A stretch of 6,932 bases of DNA from an uncultured Microbacteriaceae bacterium (GCA_943914115.1 CALUAU010000108.1:1-6932), one strand, 5' to 3'; positions 1-6,033 are shown, counted from the stretch's first letter. Notes: generated by a model not told the origin, from the sequence alone. Made by a program: numbers and translations.

Positions 1-38
1 CCCAACACCACCAACACAACAAACCATGTCAGCTTCAC
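1..38 (-). CDS. Possible start of a membrane or secreted protein, cut by the window edge
   Basis: A minus-strand frame beginning with GTG at 38 reads V/M-K-L-T-W-F-V-V-L-V-V-L-G and leaves the window at position 1. A basic residue followed by a run of V, L and F is what the start of a signal peptide or first membrane helix looks like, and third codon positions are mostly G or C. The frame is open upstream to a stop at 129-131, but GTG at 38 is the only plausible start I see. No clear Shine-Dalgarno precedes it. An ATG at 27 in another frame gives M-V-C-C-V-G-G-V-G, which looks less protein-like. Only about 12 codons are visible, so no family can be named and the gene itself is uncertain. Confidence 0.3.
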   Translation of the reverse strand, partial: MKLTWFVVLVVL

Positions 39-55
39 CGGGAGTGGTAGTTCTG

Positions 56-122
56 GTCGCCTACCGGTAGAATCCGGTTTAGTGACCCTCGCGCTCTGTG
101 GCGCTCGGCATCTCGTGGCGAC
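56..122 (-). other. Possible folded leader RNA with a 10-codon ORF
   Basis: Read on the minus strand, GTCGCC (117-122) can pair with GGCGAC (56-61). This closes two internal hairpins: GCGC/GCGC (91-94 with 101-104, 6-nt loop) and ACCGG/CCGGT (63-67 with 74-78, 6-nt loop). Together they form a possible three-way junction. A short ORF, ATG at 111 to TAA at 79, encodes M-P-S-A-T-E-R-E-G-H inside it. It lies between thiQ and the candidate gene start at 38. I do not recognise it as any known riboswitch class. Short GC-rich stems also arise by chance, so this is tentative. Confidence 0.22.
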
Positions 123-130
123 AAGGGATT

Positions 131-159
131 AATTTACGCACTTCCGACCCGTTATGCAA
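131..159 (-). promoter_or_regulatory. Weak sigma-70-like promoter candidate
   Basis: On the minus strand TTGCAT (154-159) and TAAATT (131-136) are separated by exactly 17 bp, matching 3 of 6 and 4 of 6 bases of the -35 and -10 consensus. It would drive the frame that starts at 38. It is one of the few AT-rich spots downstream of thiQ. The match is modest and there is no experimental support, so it is only a candidate. No rho-independent terminator for the thi operon is evident between it and the thiQ stop. Confidence 0.22.
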
Positions 160-192
160 CTTGCAGCCATTTCCCGGGCGTGTCGAGCTTGT

Positions 193-870
193 TTAGGCGG
201 TTTGCGGATGCAGACGGCCATCGCGGATCTCGACGACCCGATCTGCCATCGTGCGGGCTTCTTCCCAATCGTGGGTGACGTGTACGGCGGCGGTTGCCTG
301 TCCGCGCAGGATCTCCCGCACCTCGGCTGCCAGCCGCTCGCGTAGTTCGCGATCGAGGGCCGAGAACGGTTCATCGAGCAGCATGATGCGCGGCCGGGGT
401 GCTAGAGCTCGCGCCAGTGCCACCCGCTGCGCCTGTCCACCCGATAGCTGCGCCACCGATCGGTCGCCAAGTTGCGGCATCCCCACGAGTGCAAGCAGCT
501 CAGCCACGCGGCCGCGGCGCTGCGCCGCTGGCATCCGCTGCACCTCGAGCCCGTACGCAATATTGCGAGCCACCGAACGATTCGCGAACAGCTGCGCATC
601 CTGAAAAACCATGCCGCATGCGCGCCGGTGCGTGGGCACATCGGTAACGTCATCGCCCGACATCAGGATGCGTCCTGACTGCACCGGTTCGAGACCGGCA
701 ATCGCTCGCAGCAGCGTCGACTTACCGCATCCGCTGGCACCGAGCAGCACCACAATTTCACCTGCCTGCAGTTCGAGGTTAGCGTCGGCAACCACCGGAT
801 TTCCGGGTTCGTAGCCGACCGTGACCGCTTCAAGCTGCAGCGCCGGTAACGAGTTCGTCGAATCGGTCAT
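193..870 (-). CDS. thiQ: Thiamine ABC transporter ATP-binding protein (ThiQ-like)
   Basis: This is the cytoplasmic ATPase that powers thiamine (or thiamine phosphate) uptake with the permease and binding protein encoded just upstream. At 225 aa it is a single nucleotide-binding domain with no C-terminal regulatory extension, the length usual for ThiQ. Visible motifs in order are Walker A GASGCGKST at residues 44-52, Q-loop VFQDAQLF with Gln90, ABC signature LSGGQAQR from residue 142, Walker B IMLLDEPFSALD around 162-173, and the switch histidine in HVTHDWEEA (His200). Start ATG at 870 overlaps the thiP stop as ATGA and lacks a close Shine-Dalgarno, so translation is probably coupled. The motifs alone would fit any small-molecule importer. 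The thiamine assignment comes from the ThiB-like neighbour and the TPP riboswitch at the head of the operon. Confidence 0.87.
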   Translation of the reverse strand: MTDSTNSLPALQLEAVTVGYEPGNPVVADANLELQAGEIVVLLGASGCGKSTLLRAIAGLEPVQSGRILMSGDDVTDVPTHRRACGMVFQDAQLFANRSVARNIAYGLEVQRMPAAQRRGRVAELLALVGMPQLGDRSVAQLSGGQAQRVALARALAPRPRIMLLDEPFSALDRELRERLAAEVREILRGQATAAVHVTHDWEEARTMADRVVEIRDGRLHPQTA

Positions 871-2522
871 ACAGTGCTCGCTTTCTTCTCCTGAATCAAC
901 AGGCTCTCGGTGGTGCGCGCTCCGGATGGCTGGCGCGGGCGCAGTTGCTCGCTCAGCAGCAAAATCGCTCCGGTCAATAGCGCGAGCACCACCGCACCGG
1001 CCATGGCCATGCCGTAGTTGAAATCACCGGGGCGGCCCAACAGCCGAACGAGCACGACCGGGAGAGTGGGAGCATCCGGGCGCGCCAAAAAAGTGGTGGC
1101 TCCAAACTCTCCGAGCGACAGCGCGTAGGCAAACCCCGCAGCCGGCCCCACCATGCGCGCCAGCACGGCACCGTCAACTGTCAGCAGCACCCGAAGTGGT
1201 GAAGCTCCAAGCACCGCCGCCGCTTCGCGCTGCCGGTTATCGATCGCGCGCAGCGCCGGCACCAACAACCGCACCACAATCGGTACGGCAATCACGGCCT
1301 GCGCCGCAGGGACGAGTGCACCTGAGATGGCGAGGTTTCGCCAGGCAGCTTGGATCGAAACCACCATGCCGAACCCCACGGTCACCGCTGAGACACCCAG
1401 CGGCAGCATGATGGCAGCGTCGAGCAACCTGGTTATACGGGATGCGTTGGGTCGCGATAGCAGCAACGACAGAGGCACCCCGATAATGAGCGACAGCACT
1501 GTGGCATCCACGCCGATGCGCAGCGAATTTTCGAGCGCGGCAAGCACGGTCACCCCACCGCCAAACCCGGTTCCAGAAGTGGCAAGTTTGGCGAAGTTTT
1601 CGACACTCAACTCGCCACCGACCGTGAACGCGGCCCGAAACAGTCCCAAAAATGGCAACACGATCAATCCGGCGATCACCGCAACTGTGACGATCACCGC
1701 CGGCGAGGTGCGCACGGTGAGCGGTCGCAACCGCGGCTGGTGTTGCCGCAGCGGCTGGTGATTTCGGCGCGTGAGCGCATTCGACGCGGTAACTGTCAGC
1801 ACCACGATCAGCAGCTGCAGGCACGACAACACTGCCGCCGCACGAAGATCAAACGCCGCCGTGGTTTGACGATAAATCTCAGTTTCGAGAGTGCCGACAC
1901 CCGGCGTGCCCAGGGTGCGGACAATGCCGAACGCGGTCGAGCAAAATAGCAGCACGAGACTCGCCGCGGCGGCAATTGCGGGCATCAATTGCGGCAGGGT
2001 CACCGTGATAAACACCCGCGCGGGCCCGGCACCGAGGGTTGCTGCGGCCTCGGCGGCGCGATAGTCGAGCCCTCGCCACAGGGTGCCGACCGTGCGCGCC
2101 ACCAGACCGTAGTTAAAAAACATCATGGCGAGCACGACGGCGGTAATGCTCCCCTCGAGCCCCAGCGAGCGGAACGCCATACCCACCACGACGGTGGGCA
2201 ATACGAACGGCATGGTCGCAGCCATGCGCAAGGCGGTTTGACCGCGAAATCGCACTCGATACAGTGCCCAGGCGCCGGGCACCCCCAACAGCACGCAACC
2301 AGCGGTCGCAGCCAGCGCCATCCCTAGCGTTTGCGCAACAATTCGCCAGGTGCGCCCGTCGGTGACCACGCTTGCGGCCACCGAAAGATCAATTCGGGCC
2401 CCGTCAGTAAAGCCGCGCACGAACATGGCGGTGACCGGCCACGCGAACAGCACCGCAAGCAGTGCCGCCGGAACGAGGCCGGCCACCAGCCACAGGGGCC
2501 AAAGCCCGTCGCGCCGTTTCAC
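867..2522 (-). CDS. thiP: Thiamine ABC transporter permease, fused two-domain (ThiP-like)
   Basis: This is the inner-membrane channel of the thiamine importer. The 551-aa protein contains two homologous permease halves in one chain, the ThiP/FbpB-type arrangement, with about 12 hydrophobic segments by eye. Each half has a cytoplasmic EAA loop that docks on the ATPase: RAAEAAATLGAGPARV at about 155-170 and QREAAAVLGASPLRV at about 431-445. A basic polar linker around 251-272 separates the halves. The start is GTG at 2522, only 4 bp after the thiB stop and without an obvious Shine-Dalgarno, so re-initiation after thiB is likely. No later in-frame start keeps the first membrane helix. The 3' end overlaps thiQ by 4 bases. 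An iron or other importer of the same fold would look similar, but context favours thiamine. Confidence 0.87.
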   Translation of the reverse strand: MKRRDGLWPLWLVAGLVPAALLAVLFAWPVTAMFVRGFTDGARIDLSVAASVVTDGRTWRIVAQTLGMALAATAGCVLLGVPGAWALYRVRFRGQTALRMAATMPFVLPTVVVGMAFRSLGLEGSITAVVLAMMFFNYGLVARTVGTLWRGLDYRAAEAAATLGAGPARVFITVTLPQLMPAIAAAASLVLLFCSTAFGIVRTLGTPGVGTLETEIYRQTTAAFDLRAAAVLSCLQLLIVVLTVTASNALTRRNHQPLRQHQPRLRPLTVRTSPAVIVTVAVIAGLIVLPFLGLFRAAFTVGGELSVENFAKLATSGTGFGGGVTVLAALENSLRIGVDATVLSLIIGVPLSLLLSRPNASRITRLLDAAIMLPLGVSAVTVGFGMVVSIQAAWRNLAISGALVPAAQAVIAVPIVVRLLVPALRAIDNRQREAAAVLGASPLRVLLTVDGAVLARMVGPAAGFAYALSLGEFGATTFLARPDAPTLPVVLVRLLGRPGDFNYGMAMAGAVVLALLTGAILLLSEQLRPRQPSGARTTESLLIQEKKASTV

Positions 2523-2526
2523 GGTG

Positions 2527-3564
2527 CTATTCGCTCAGCTTCGTGAACTCATTCAGCCAGGTCTCCCGCTCGGCGGCAACCTGGGCAGGGTCAACATCAA
2601 TCGGCGTCGTTGATGGCTGGGCGTGTTTCGCCCACTCCTCAGGAAGGTCGACCTGGTCGCTGACCGGGTACATGTACATCTGCTCGGGGATCGTCACCTG
2701 GTATTCGTCGCTGAGCAGGTAGTCAATGAACGCCTGCGCGCCCTCGGGGTTTTTCGCGCCGGCAACCACACCGGCATACTCAATCTGGTCAACACAGCTC
2801 GCTTCGAGGTTGCCGGTCTTGCCACCCTCGGCGGCCGGCGATGAGGCATAGCTCAGCACCAGCGGGTAATCGCCCTTGCCTTCTGAACCCGAAAAGTCGC
2901 TGTAGTACGCATCCGACCAGCCGGCTGCCACACGGGTGCCGCCATCAAGCAGCTTCGACATGTAGCTCTGCCAGTCGTCTCCGTACTTGCTTACAACACC
3001 GGCCAAGAAGGCAAGCCCCGGTGATGAGGTGCTCGGATCGGTGATCACCAGCAGCTTTGCGTATTCGGGTTCGGGCAGTTGGTCGAGGCTAGTTGGTTCG
3101 GCAACTCCATTTTCGGCGAACCAGTCGCGGTCGATGTTGATGCACACCTGGCCGTGGTCGATCGGGGTGAGCGTTTTACCCATCGCGTAGTCGGCGGCGC
3201 TATCGGGCAGTGCGGCCGATTGATATTCGCTCAGCACATCGGCATCGGTAATGGTGGTTGCCGAGAAGTTGTCGATGCCAAACACACCGTCGACGGTCGG
3301 TGCATCCTTGCCCAGCAGCAGCTGGTTCACCACGAAGCCGGCGTCTCCGGGGGCGGTGGTTACCAGTTTGTAGCCCGACTTTGCTTCAAAATCGGCTTTT
3401 TGCTCGGCGGTGATCTGGAATGAATCGTGCGTCAGGATGGTGACGGTGCCGCCGGCGCCGTCGGTGCCGGTTGCTTCGCTGCTTGGCGAAACGTTGATGC
3501 TGCAACCGCTGAGCGCGAGCGCGACTGCGGCAGCGGCCGTGATGAATCGGATTTGACGACGCAT
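2527..3564 (-). CDS. thiB: Thiamine-binding lipoprotein of ABC importer (ThiB/TbpA-like)
   Basis: This is the extracytoplasmic solute-binding lipoprotein that captures thiamine and delivers it to ThiP-ThiQ. From ATG at 3564 it is 345 aa. It has a basic N-terminus (MRRQIR), a hydrophobic stretch, and lipobox LSGC with lipidated Cys21, followed by a Ser/Gly/Thr-rich linker to about residue 40. Family marks recalled from E. coli TbpA are VTILTHDSF at 41-49, AGWSDAY at 214-220 (Trp216), YPLVLSYASSPA at 233-244, and a C-terminal IPEQMYMYPV followed by VAAERETW. Cys141 and Cys257 could form a disulfide (inference). An upstream in-frame GTG at 3576 would give a 349-aa product, but it overlaps the Shine-Dalgarno of the ATG, so ATG is preferred. 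It is the first gene of the riboswitch-controlled operon. Confidence 0.9.
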   Translation of the reverse strand: MRRQIRFITAAAAVALALSGCSINVSPSSEATGTDGAGGTVTILTHDSFQITAEQKADFEAKSGYKLVTTAPGDAGFVVNQLLLGKDAPTVDGVFGIDNFSATTITDADVLSEYQSAALPDSAADYAMGKTLTPIDHGQVCINIDRDWFAENGVAEPTSLDQLPEPEYAKLLVITDPSTSSPGLAFLAGVVSKYGDDWQSYMSKLLDGGTRVAAGWSDAYYSDFSGSEGKGDYPLVLSYASSPAAEGGKTGNLEASCVDQIEYAGVVAGAKNPEGAQAFIDYLLSDEYQVTIPEQMYMYPVSDQVDLPEEWAKHAQPSTTPIDVDPAQVAAERETWLNEFTKLSE

Positions 3565-3568
3565 ATGT

Positions 3569-3574
3569 ACCTCC
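3569..3574 (-). promoter_or_regulatory. Shine-Dalgarno that sets the thiB start
   Basis: On the minus strand GGAGGT ends 4 bases before the ATG at 3562-3564, a strong match at ideal spacing. It makes that ATG, not the GTG at 3576, the thiB start. The same GGAGG is the 3' arm of the hairpin at 3570-3588. Confidence 0.85.
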
Positions 3575-3588
3575 ACTGTGCATGGAGG
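3570..3588 (-). promoter_or_regulatory. Shine-Dalgarno-sequestering hairpin (riboswitch expression platform)
   Basis: In the minus-strand RNA CCUCCA (3583-3588) is perfectly complementary to UGGAGG (3570-3575), separated by a 7-nt loop. The 3' arm contains the thiB Shine-Dalgarno, so the hairpin hides the ribosome site. It lies about 30 nt after the TPP aptamer and has no U-tract. This fits translational rather than transcriptional control, the common mode in high-GC bacteria. Confidence 0.65.
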
Positions 3589-3589
3589 G

Positions 3590-3607
3590 CTCGCATCGAG
3601 ATGCGAG
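3590..3607 (-). promoter_or_regulatory. Perfect 7-bp hairpin between TPP aptamer and sequestor
   Basis: CTCGCAT and ATGCGAG pair perfectly around a 4-nt loop (CTCG on the minus strand), one base away from the sequestor hairpin, so the two could stack. No U-tract follows, so it is not a standard terminator. The loop is complementary to CGAG in the segment just after the aptamer. It is probably part of the expression platform and may be a spacer or a switching element. Confidence 0.5.
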
Positions 3608-3620
3608 GAGAGGTAAAGCT

Positions 3621-3709
3621 CGACTTCCTCCGCCGGTGCTAACCGGTTCAGGTTCGAGGGTCAGCGGCCCGTACCGCACTCTCAGCGCCCCGGTGGCGCT
3701 CCCCTGTCG
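3621..3709 (-). promoter_or_regulatory. TPP riboswitch aptamer (THI element)
   Basis: The minus strand carries the TPP aptamer landmarks in order. A closing stem P1 pairs CGAC (3706-3709) with GTCG (3621-3624). Then come GGGG and a GCGCC/GGCGC hairpin, the near-invariant CTGAGAG, a GCGG/CCGC hairpin, TGACCCT, and the distal signature GAACCTGAACCGGTTAGCACC followed by GGCGGAGGAAG, read here as two adjoining pieces. These sequences bind the pyrimidine and pyrophosphate parts of thiamine pyrophosphate. It lies 57 bases upstream of the thiB start codon, so high TPP should switch off synthesis of the importer. The conserved core is intact, and I am confident of the class. Confidence 0.96.
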
Positions 3710-3717
3710 TACCTTTA

Positions 3718-3723
3718 ATGTTA
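3718..3723 (-). promoter_or_regulatory. Candidate -10 element of the thi operon
   Basis: TAACAT on the minus strand would place transcription start at about 3711-3712, immediately before the TPP aptamer, as expected for a riboswitch leader. The surrounding stretch 3714-3731 is the only AT-rich patch between gdhA and the aptamer. No recognisable -35 hexamer lies 16-18 bp upstream, so the call rests on position and composition. Confidence 0.3.
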
Positions 3724-3771
3724 ATAGATTCTGTCGCGGCGCTGCTTGTTAGCTGCGACGACGGCGGTGGT

Positions 3772-5127
3772 TCAAACGAGCCCCTGGGCGATCATGGCGT
3801 CAACCACCTTGGTGAACCCGGCGATATTCGAGCCGAGCACATAGTCGTTCGGGTCGCCGTAGCGGCTGGCGGTTTCGCGTACTCGCTCGTGCACCGACAC
3901 CATGATTTCTTCGAGCCGCGACTCGGTGTAGGCAAAGTCCCAGCTATCACGAGACGCGTTCTGCTGCATCTCGAGCGCAGAGGTGGCAACACCACCCGAG
4001 TTCACCGCTTTGGCGGGGCCGAACAGCACCCCGGTTGTTGCCCGCAGCAACTGTGCCGCTTCAGCAGTGCACGGCATATTCGCGCCCTCGGCGACCACCT
4101 TCACACCGTTATCGATCAGCGCGCGTGCCGATGACCCATCAAGTTCGTTCTCGGTGGCGCAGGGCAGGGCGATATCCACCGGTACTTTCCATACATCCGC
4201 GATGCGCGAGTGAAACTCGACCCGCGCCCCGCGTCGGTCGGCATAGTCAAGGATGCGGCCACGCTCAATTTCTTTCACCTGTTTGAGCAGGTCGAGATCG
4301 ATGCCGTCGGGGTCGTGAATGCATCCCGATGAGTCGGATGCGGTCACCACCTTGGCGCCGAGCGCCTGTGCCTTTTCGATGGCGTAGAGGGCGACATTAC
4401 CCGCCCCAGAAACCGAAACGCGTTTGCCGTCGAGAGTTTCACCCATTGTGGCGAGCTGTTCGCGAGCGAAGTAGATCGTGCCGTAGCCGGTAGCCTCGGT
4501 GCGCACGAGTGAACCGCCCCAACTGAGCCCTTTGCCGGTGAAGGTTCCCGCTTCAAATCGGTTGGTGATTCGCTTGTACTGGCCAAATAGGTAGCCAATC
4601 TCGCGGGTTCCCACACCAATATCACCCGCGGGCACGTCGGTGTAGACCCCGATGTGTCGGTAGAGCTCGGTCATGAATGACTGGCAAAACGCCATGATGT
4701 CGGTGTCGCTGCGGCCACGGGGGTCGAAGTTTGCGCCGCCTTTACCGCCGCCGATGGGTAGCCCGGTGAGCGCGTTCTTAAAGATCTGTTCAAAGCCAAG
4801 AAACTTGACGATGCCGAGGTTCACCGACGGGTGAAAACGCAGCCCTCCCTTGTAGGGCCCCAGTGCTGAGTTGAACTCAACCCGGTATCCGCGATTGATG
4901 TGCACCTGACCGCGCTCATCACGCCACGGCACGCGGAAGATGATCTGACGCTCGGGTTCGCACAATCGGTTGATGATGTCTTGGTCGAGATATTCCGGGT
5001 GCTGTTCGAGCACCGGCCCGAGCGAGTCGAGCACCTCAGCGACGGCCTGGTGGAACTCGGGCTCATTGAGGTTGCGCTCGAATACCTCTTGTTTGAGCGC
5101 CTCGATTGTCGAGTCGATCTGTGCCAT
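3772..5127 (-). CDS. gdhA: NADP-specific glutamate dehydrogenase
   Basis: This enzyme makes glutamate from 2-oxoglutarate, ammonium and NADPH in the cytoplasm, a main ammonium-assimilation route. At 451 aa it fits the hexameric bacterial GdhA class (about 445-450 aa). Substrate-domain motifs include ALGPYKGGLRF (Lys93) and the catalytic LPIGGGKGG (Lys129), then DVPAGDIGVG with Asp169. The Rossmann region has GAGNVA at 241-246 and SDSSG at 264-268, the NADP-type sequence after the second strand. Later motifs are CATENE, VAEGAN and GPAKAVNSGGVATS. I chose ATG at 5127 because GAGGAG lies 4 bases upstream. It also gives a family-typical N-terminus. Longer in-frame starts such as 5235 add 36 residues that do not resemble the family and fall within a hairpin. 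The gene stands alone, 63 bases before the thi aptamer, with no clear terminator of its own. Confidence 0.96.
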   Translation of the reverse strand: MAQIDSTIEALKQEVFERNLNEPEFHQAVAEVLDSLGPVLEQHPEYLDQDIINRLCEPERQIIFRVPWRDERGQVHINRGYRVEFNSALGPYKGGLRFHPSVNLGIVKFLGFEQIFKNALTGLPIGGGKGGANFDPRGRSDTDIMAFCQSFMTELYRHIGVYTDVPAGDIGVGTREIGYLFGQYKRITNRFEAGTFTGKGLSWGGSLVRTEATGYGTIYFAREQLATMGETLDGKRVSVSGAGNVALYAIEKAQALGAKVVTASDSSGCIHDPDGIDLDLLKQVKEIERGRILDYADRRGARVEFHSRIADVWKVPVDIALPCATENELDGSSARALIDNGVKVVAEGANMPCTAEAAQLLRATTGVLFGPAKAVNSGGVATSALEMQQNASRDSWDFAYTESRLEEIMVSVHERVRETASRYGDPNDYVLGSNIAGFTKVVDAMIAQGLV

Positions 5128-5131
5128 TCCA

Positions 5132-5137
5132 CTCCTC
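5132..5137 (-). promoter_or_regulatory. Shine-Dalgarno that sets the gdhA start
   Basis: GAGGAG on the minus strand lies 4 bases before ATG at 5125-5127. It distinguishes this start from the in-frame ATG at 5235, which has no such site. No convincing gdhA promoter could be picked out in 5138-5217. TTGACC at 5172-5177 has no matching -10 at proper spacing. Confidence 0.75.
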
Positions 5138-5217
5138 GCTAAGTCGGTTTGCGTTGCACGGTAACGCGGATAGGTCAATTGCAACGGCATCATTTTTGCC
5201 TGAACCAGCAGCAATAA

Positions 5218-5257
5218 ACGAATGCCATTAACCATTCACGTGGCTAATGGCATCCGC
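5218..5257 (-). terminator. Strong hairpin, probable terminator of the ettA-thioesterase cluster
   Basis: In minus-strand RNA positions 5257-5241 pair with 5234-5218 as a continuous 17-bp stem with three G-U pairs and a 6-nt loop (CGUGAA), followed by UUAUUG. The three G-U pairs become A-C mismatches in plus-strand RNA, so the structure belongs to minus-strand transcripts. It lies about 105 nt after the stop at 5362 and upstream of gdhA, where a terminator is expected. The U-tract is short and interrupted. A role as a gdhA leader structure or a protein operator cannot be excluded. Confidence 0.5.
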
Positions 5258-5277
5258 ATCGGGTACAACCCCTGCGC

Positions 5278-5306
5278 ACTAATGACATTTAAAGAATGAA
5301 ATTAGT
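5278..5306. repeat. AT-rich imperfect dyad upstream of gdhA
   Basis: ACTAAT (5278-5283) mirrors ATTAGT (5301-5306), and CATT (5286-5289) mirrors AATG (5295-5298), all around the same centre at 5292. That is 10 matching pairs over 29 bp in an AT-rich island between the unknown gene and gdhA. Its motif CTAATGACAT repeats 9 of 10 bases of CTAATGGCAT at 5244-5253 in the adjacent hairpin. It could be an operator. No known regulator consensus was recognised. Confidence 0.4.
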
Positions 5307-5361
5307 TTATTCCCAACTCGCCATTGAGATTGGTCGCCGAAAGAGTAGCACGACAAATTAT

Positions 5362-6033
5362 TCATCGCTGCGCCAACACCTGACCGGCACGGCTTGCGAG
5401 GCGCCACCAGCCATCAGTGCTGTGCACCGCAATGGGCTCGCCCGCGCGCCAAAACCCGAGCGCATGCCCGGCAAAAGCCACACCTGCCGGCGGCCTCGTG
5501 TCGCAGGCCAGCACCCCACAGCTTTCGGGAAGCGCGCGCGTCCAAGTATCGGTGCGTCCCGCCTCCTGATCGTCGCTGGCCGCTACTGCGGCGATCCCGG
5601 CTTCGGCTGCGGCAATCACCTGCACACCATCCAGTTCACCAGCAAGTGTCCAGCCACGCAGTGGCGGGCGGCGCCCCGTCCACGACTCCAACCGTCGCTC
5701 GGGCGGAATCGAAAGCTCCAGTGCCGCATCCCCCGACGCCTCGCGAGCGAGCCGATCAAGAAATCCGCGCAGCGGCACCACCGCTTCAAACCGACCCGAA
5801 CTACAGTCACTGACCGCAGCGTCCAGCACCTCAGCGGCAATAGCACGTACACCGATGATGAGCGGTGAGCGGTCGAGAATGCTTCCGGGGCGCAGCACCG
5901 GCACCCAAAACGCCACCGCCGAACCGATCTGCTCAACCAGCACCGCCCCGTCTTCGATGCGCCCTGCCCGCCCAAAATAGGTGGCAAGATCATCCCGCAC
6001 GCGCGGGTCATGAAAACGAATACGGGCGCTCAT
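5362..6033 (-). CDS. Conserved actinobacterial protein of unknown function
   Basis: This 223-aa protein has no catalytic motif, signal peptide or membrane segment that I recognise. It opens with a charged stretch (RIRFHDPRVRDDLATYFGRAGRIEDG), written here as two pieces RIRFHDPRVRDD and LATYFGRAGRIEDG. It then has a hydrophobic AVAFWVPVL, the segment FEAVVPLRGFLDRLA at about 103-117, and a Trp-rich C-terminus (GFWRAGEPIAVHSTDGWWRL). From memory, proteins with FDVVVP-RSLLDR and a C-terminal WTRL-type ending occur beside ABC-F and thioesterase genes in Microbacteriaceae, which matches here, though I could not search. The start ATG overlaps the thioesterase stop as ATGA, implying coupled translation and a possibly related job. 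The function is not known. Confidence 0.82.
   Translation of the reverse strand: MSARIRFHDPRVRDDLATYFGRAGRIEDGAVLVEQIGSAVAFWVPVLRPGSILDRSPLIIGVRAIAAEVLDAAVSDCSSGRFEAVVPLRGFLDRLAREASGDAALELSIPPERRLESWTGRRPPLRGWTLAGELDGVQVIAAAEAGIAAVAASDDQEAGRTDTWTRALPESCGVLACDTRPPAGVAFAGHALGFWRAGEPIAVHSTDGWWRLASRAGQVLAQR

Noticed and set aside
61..70. 10-bp palindrome CTACCGGTAG as an operator
   Set aside because: It is a single short palindrome, partly explained by the overlapping ACCGG/CCGGT hairpin, and matches no regulator site that I recognise.
1153..1761. 202-codon open frame on the plus strand
   Set aside because: It lies wholly antisense to thiP, has a Ser/Thr/Ala-rich low-complexity translation and no ribosome site. 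Long antisense frames are expected opposite GC-rich membrane protein genes.
1237..1824. 195-codon open frame on the minus strand inside thiP
   Set aside because: It is out of frame with the clear permease sequence and gives a His/Arg/Cys-rich translation without membrane helices, so it is a frame shadow.
3733..3759. Hairpin GTCGCAGC / GCCGCGAC after gdhA as a terminator
   Set aside because: On the minus strand it has an A-C mismatch and an 11-nt loop, and no U-tract follows. It pairs better on the plus strand, where no gene needs it.
5151..5167. GCGTT/AACGC inverted repeat in the gdhA leader
   Set aside because: Five base pairs with a 7-nt loop is too short to distinguish from chance, and it does not reach the ribosome site.
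5128..5235. 36-residue N-terminal extension of GdhA from ATG at 5235
   Set aside because: The extension does not resemble the family, starts inside the 5218-5257 hairpin and lacks a Shine-Dalgarno, whereas ATG at 5127 has GAGGAG 4 bases upstream and gives the usual length.
5296..5868. 190-codon open frame on the plus strand
   Set aside because: Most of it is antisense to the 223-aa conserved gene, and its translation is rich in Arg, Pro and Ser with no recognisable domain. The minus-strand gene is supported by its stop/start overlap with the thioesterase.
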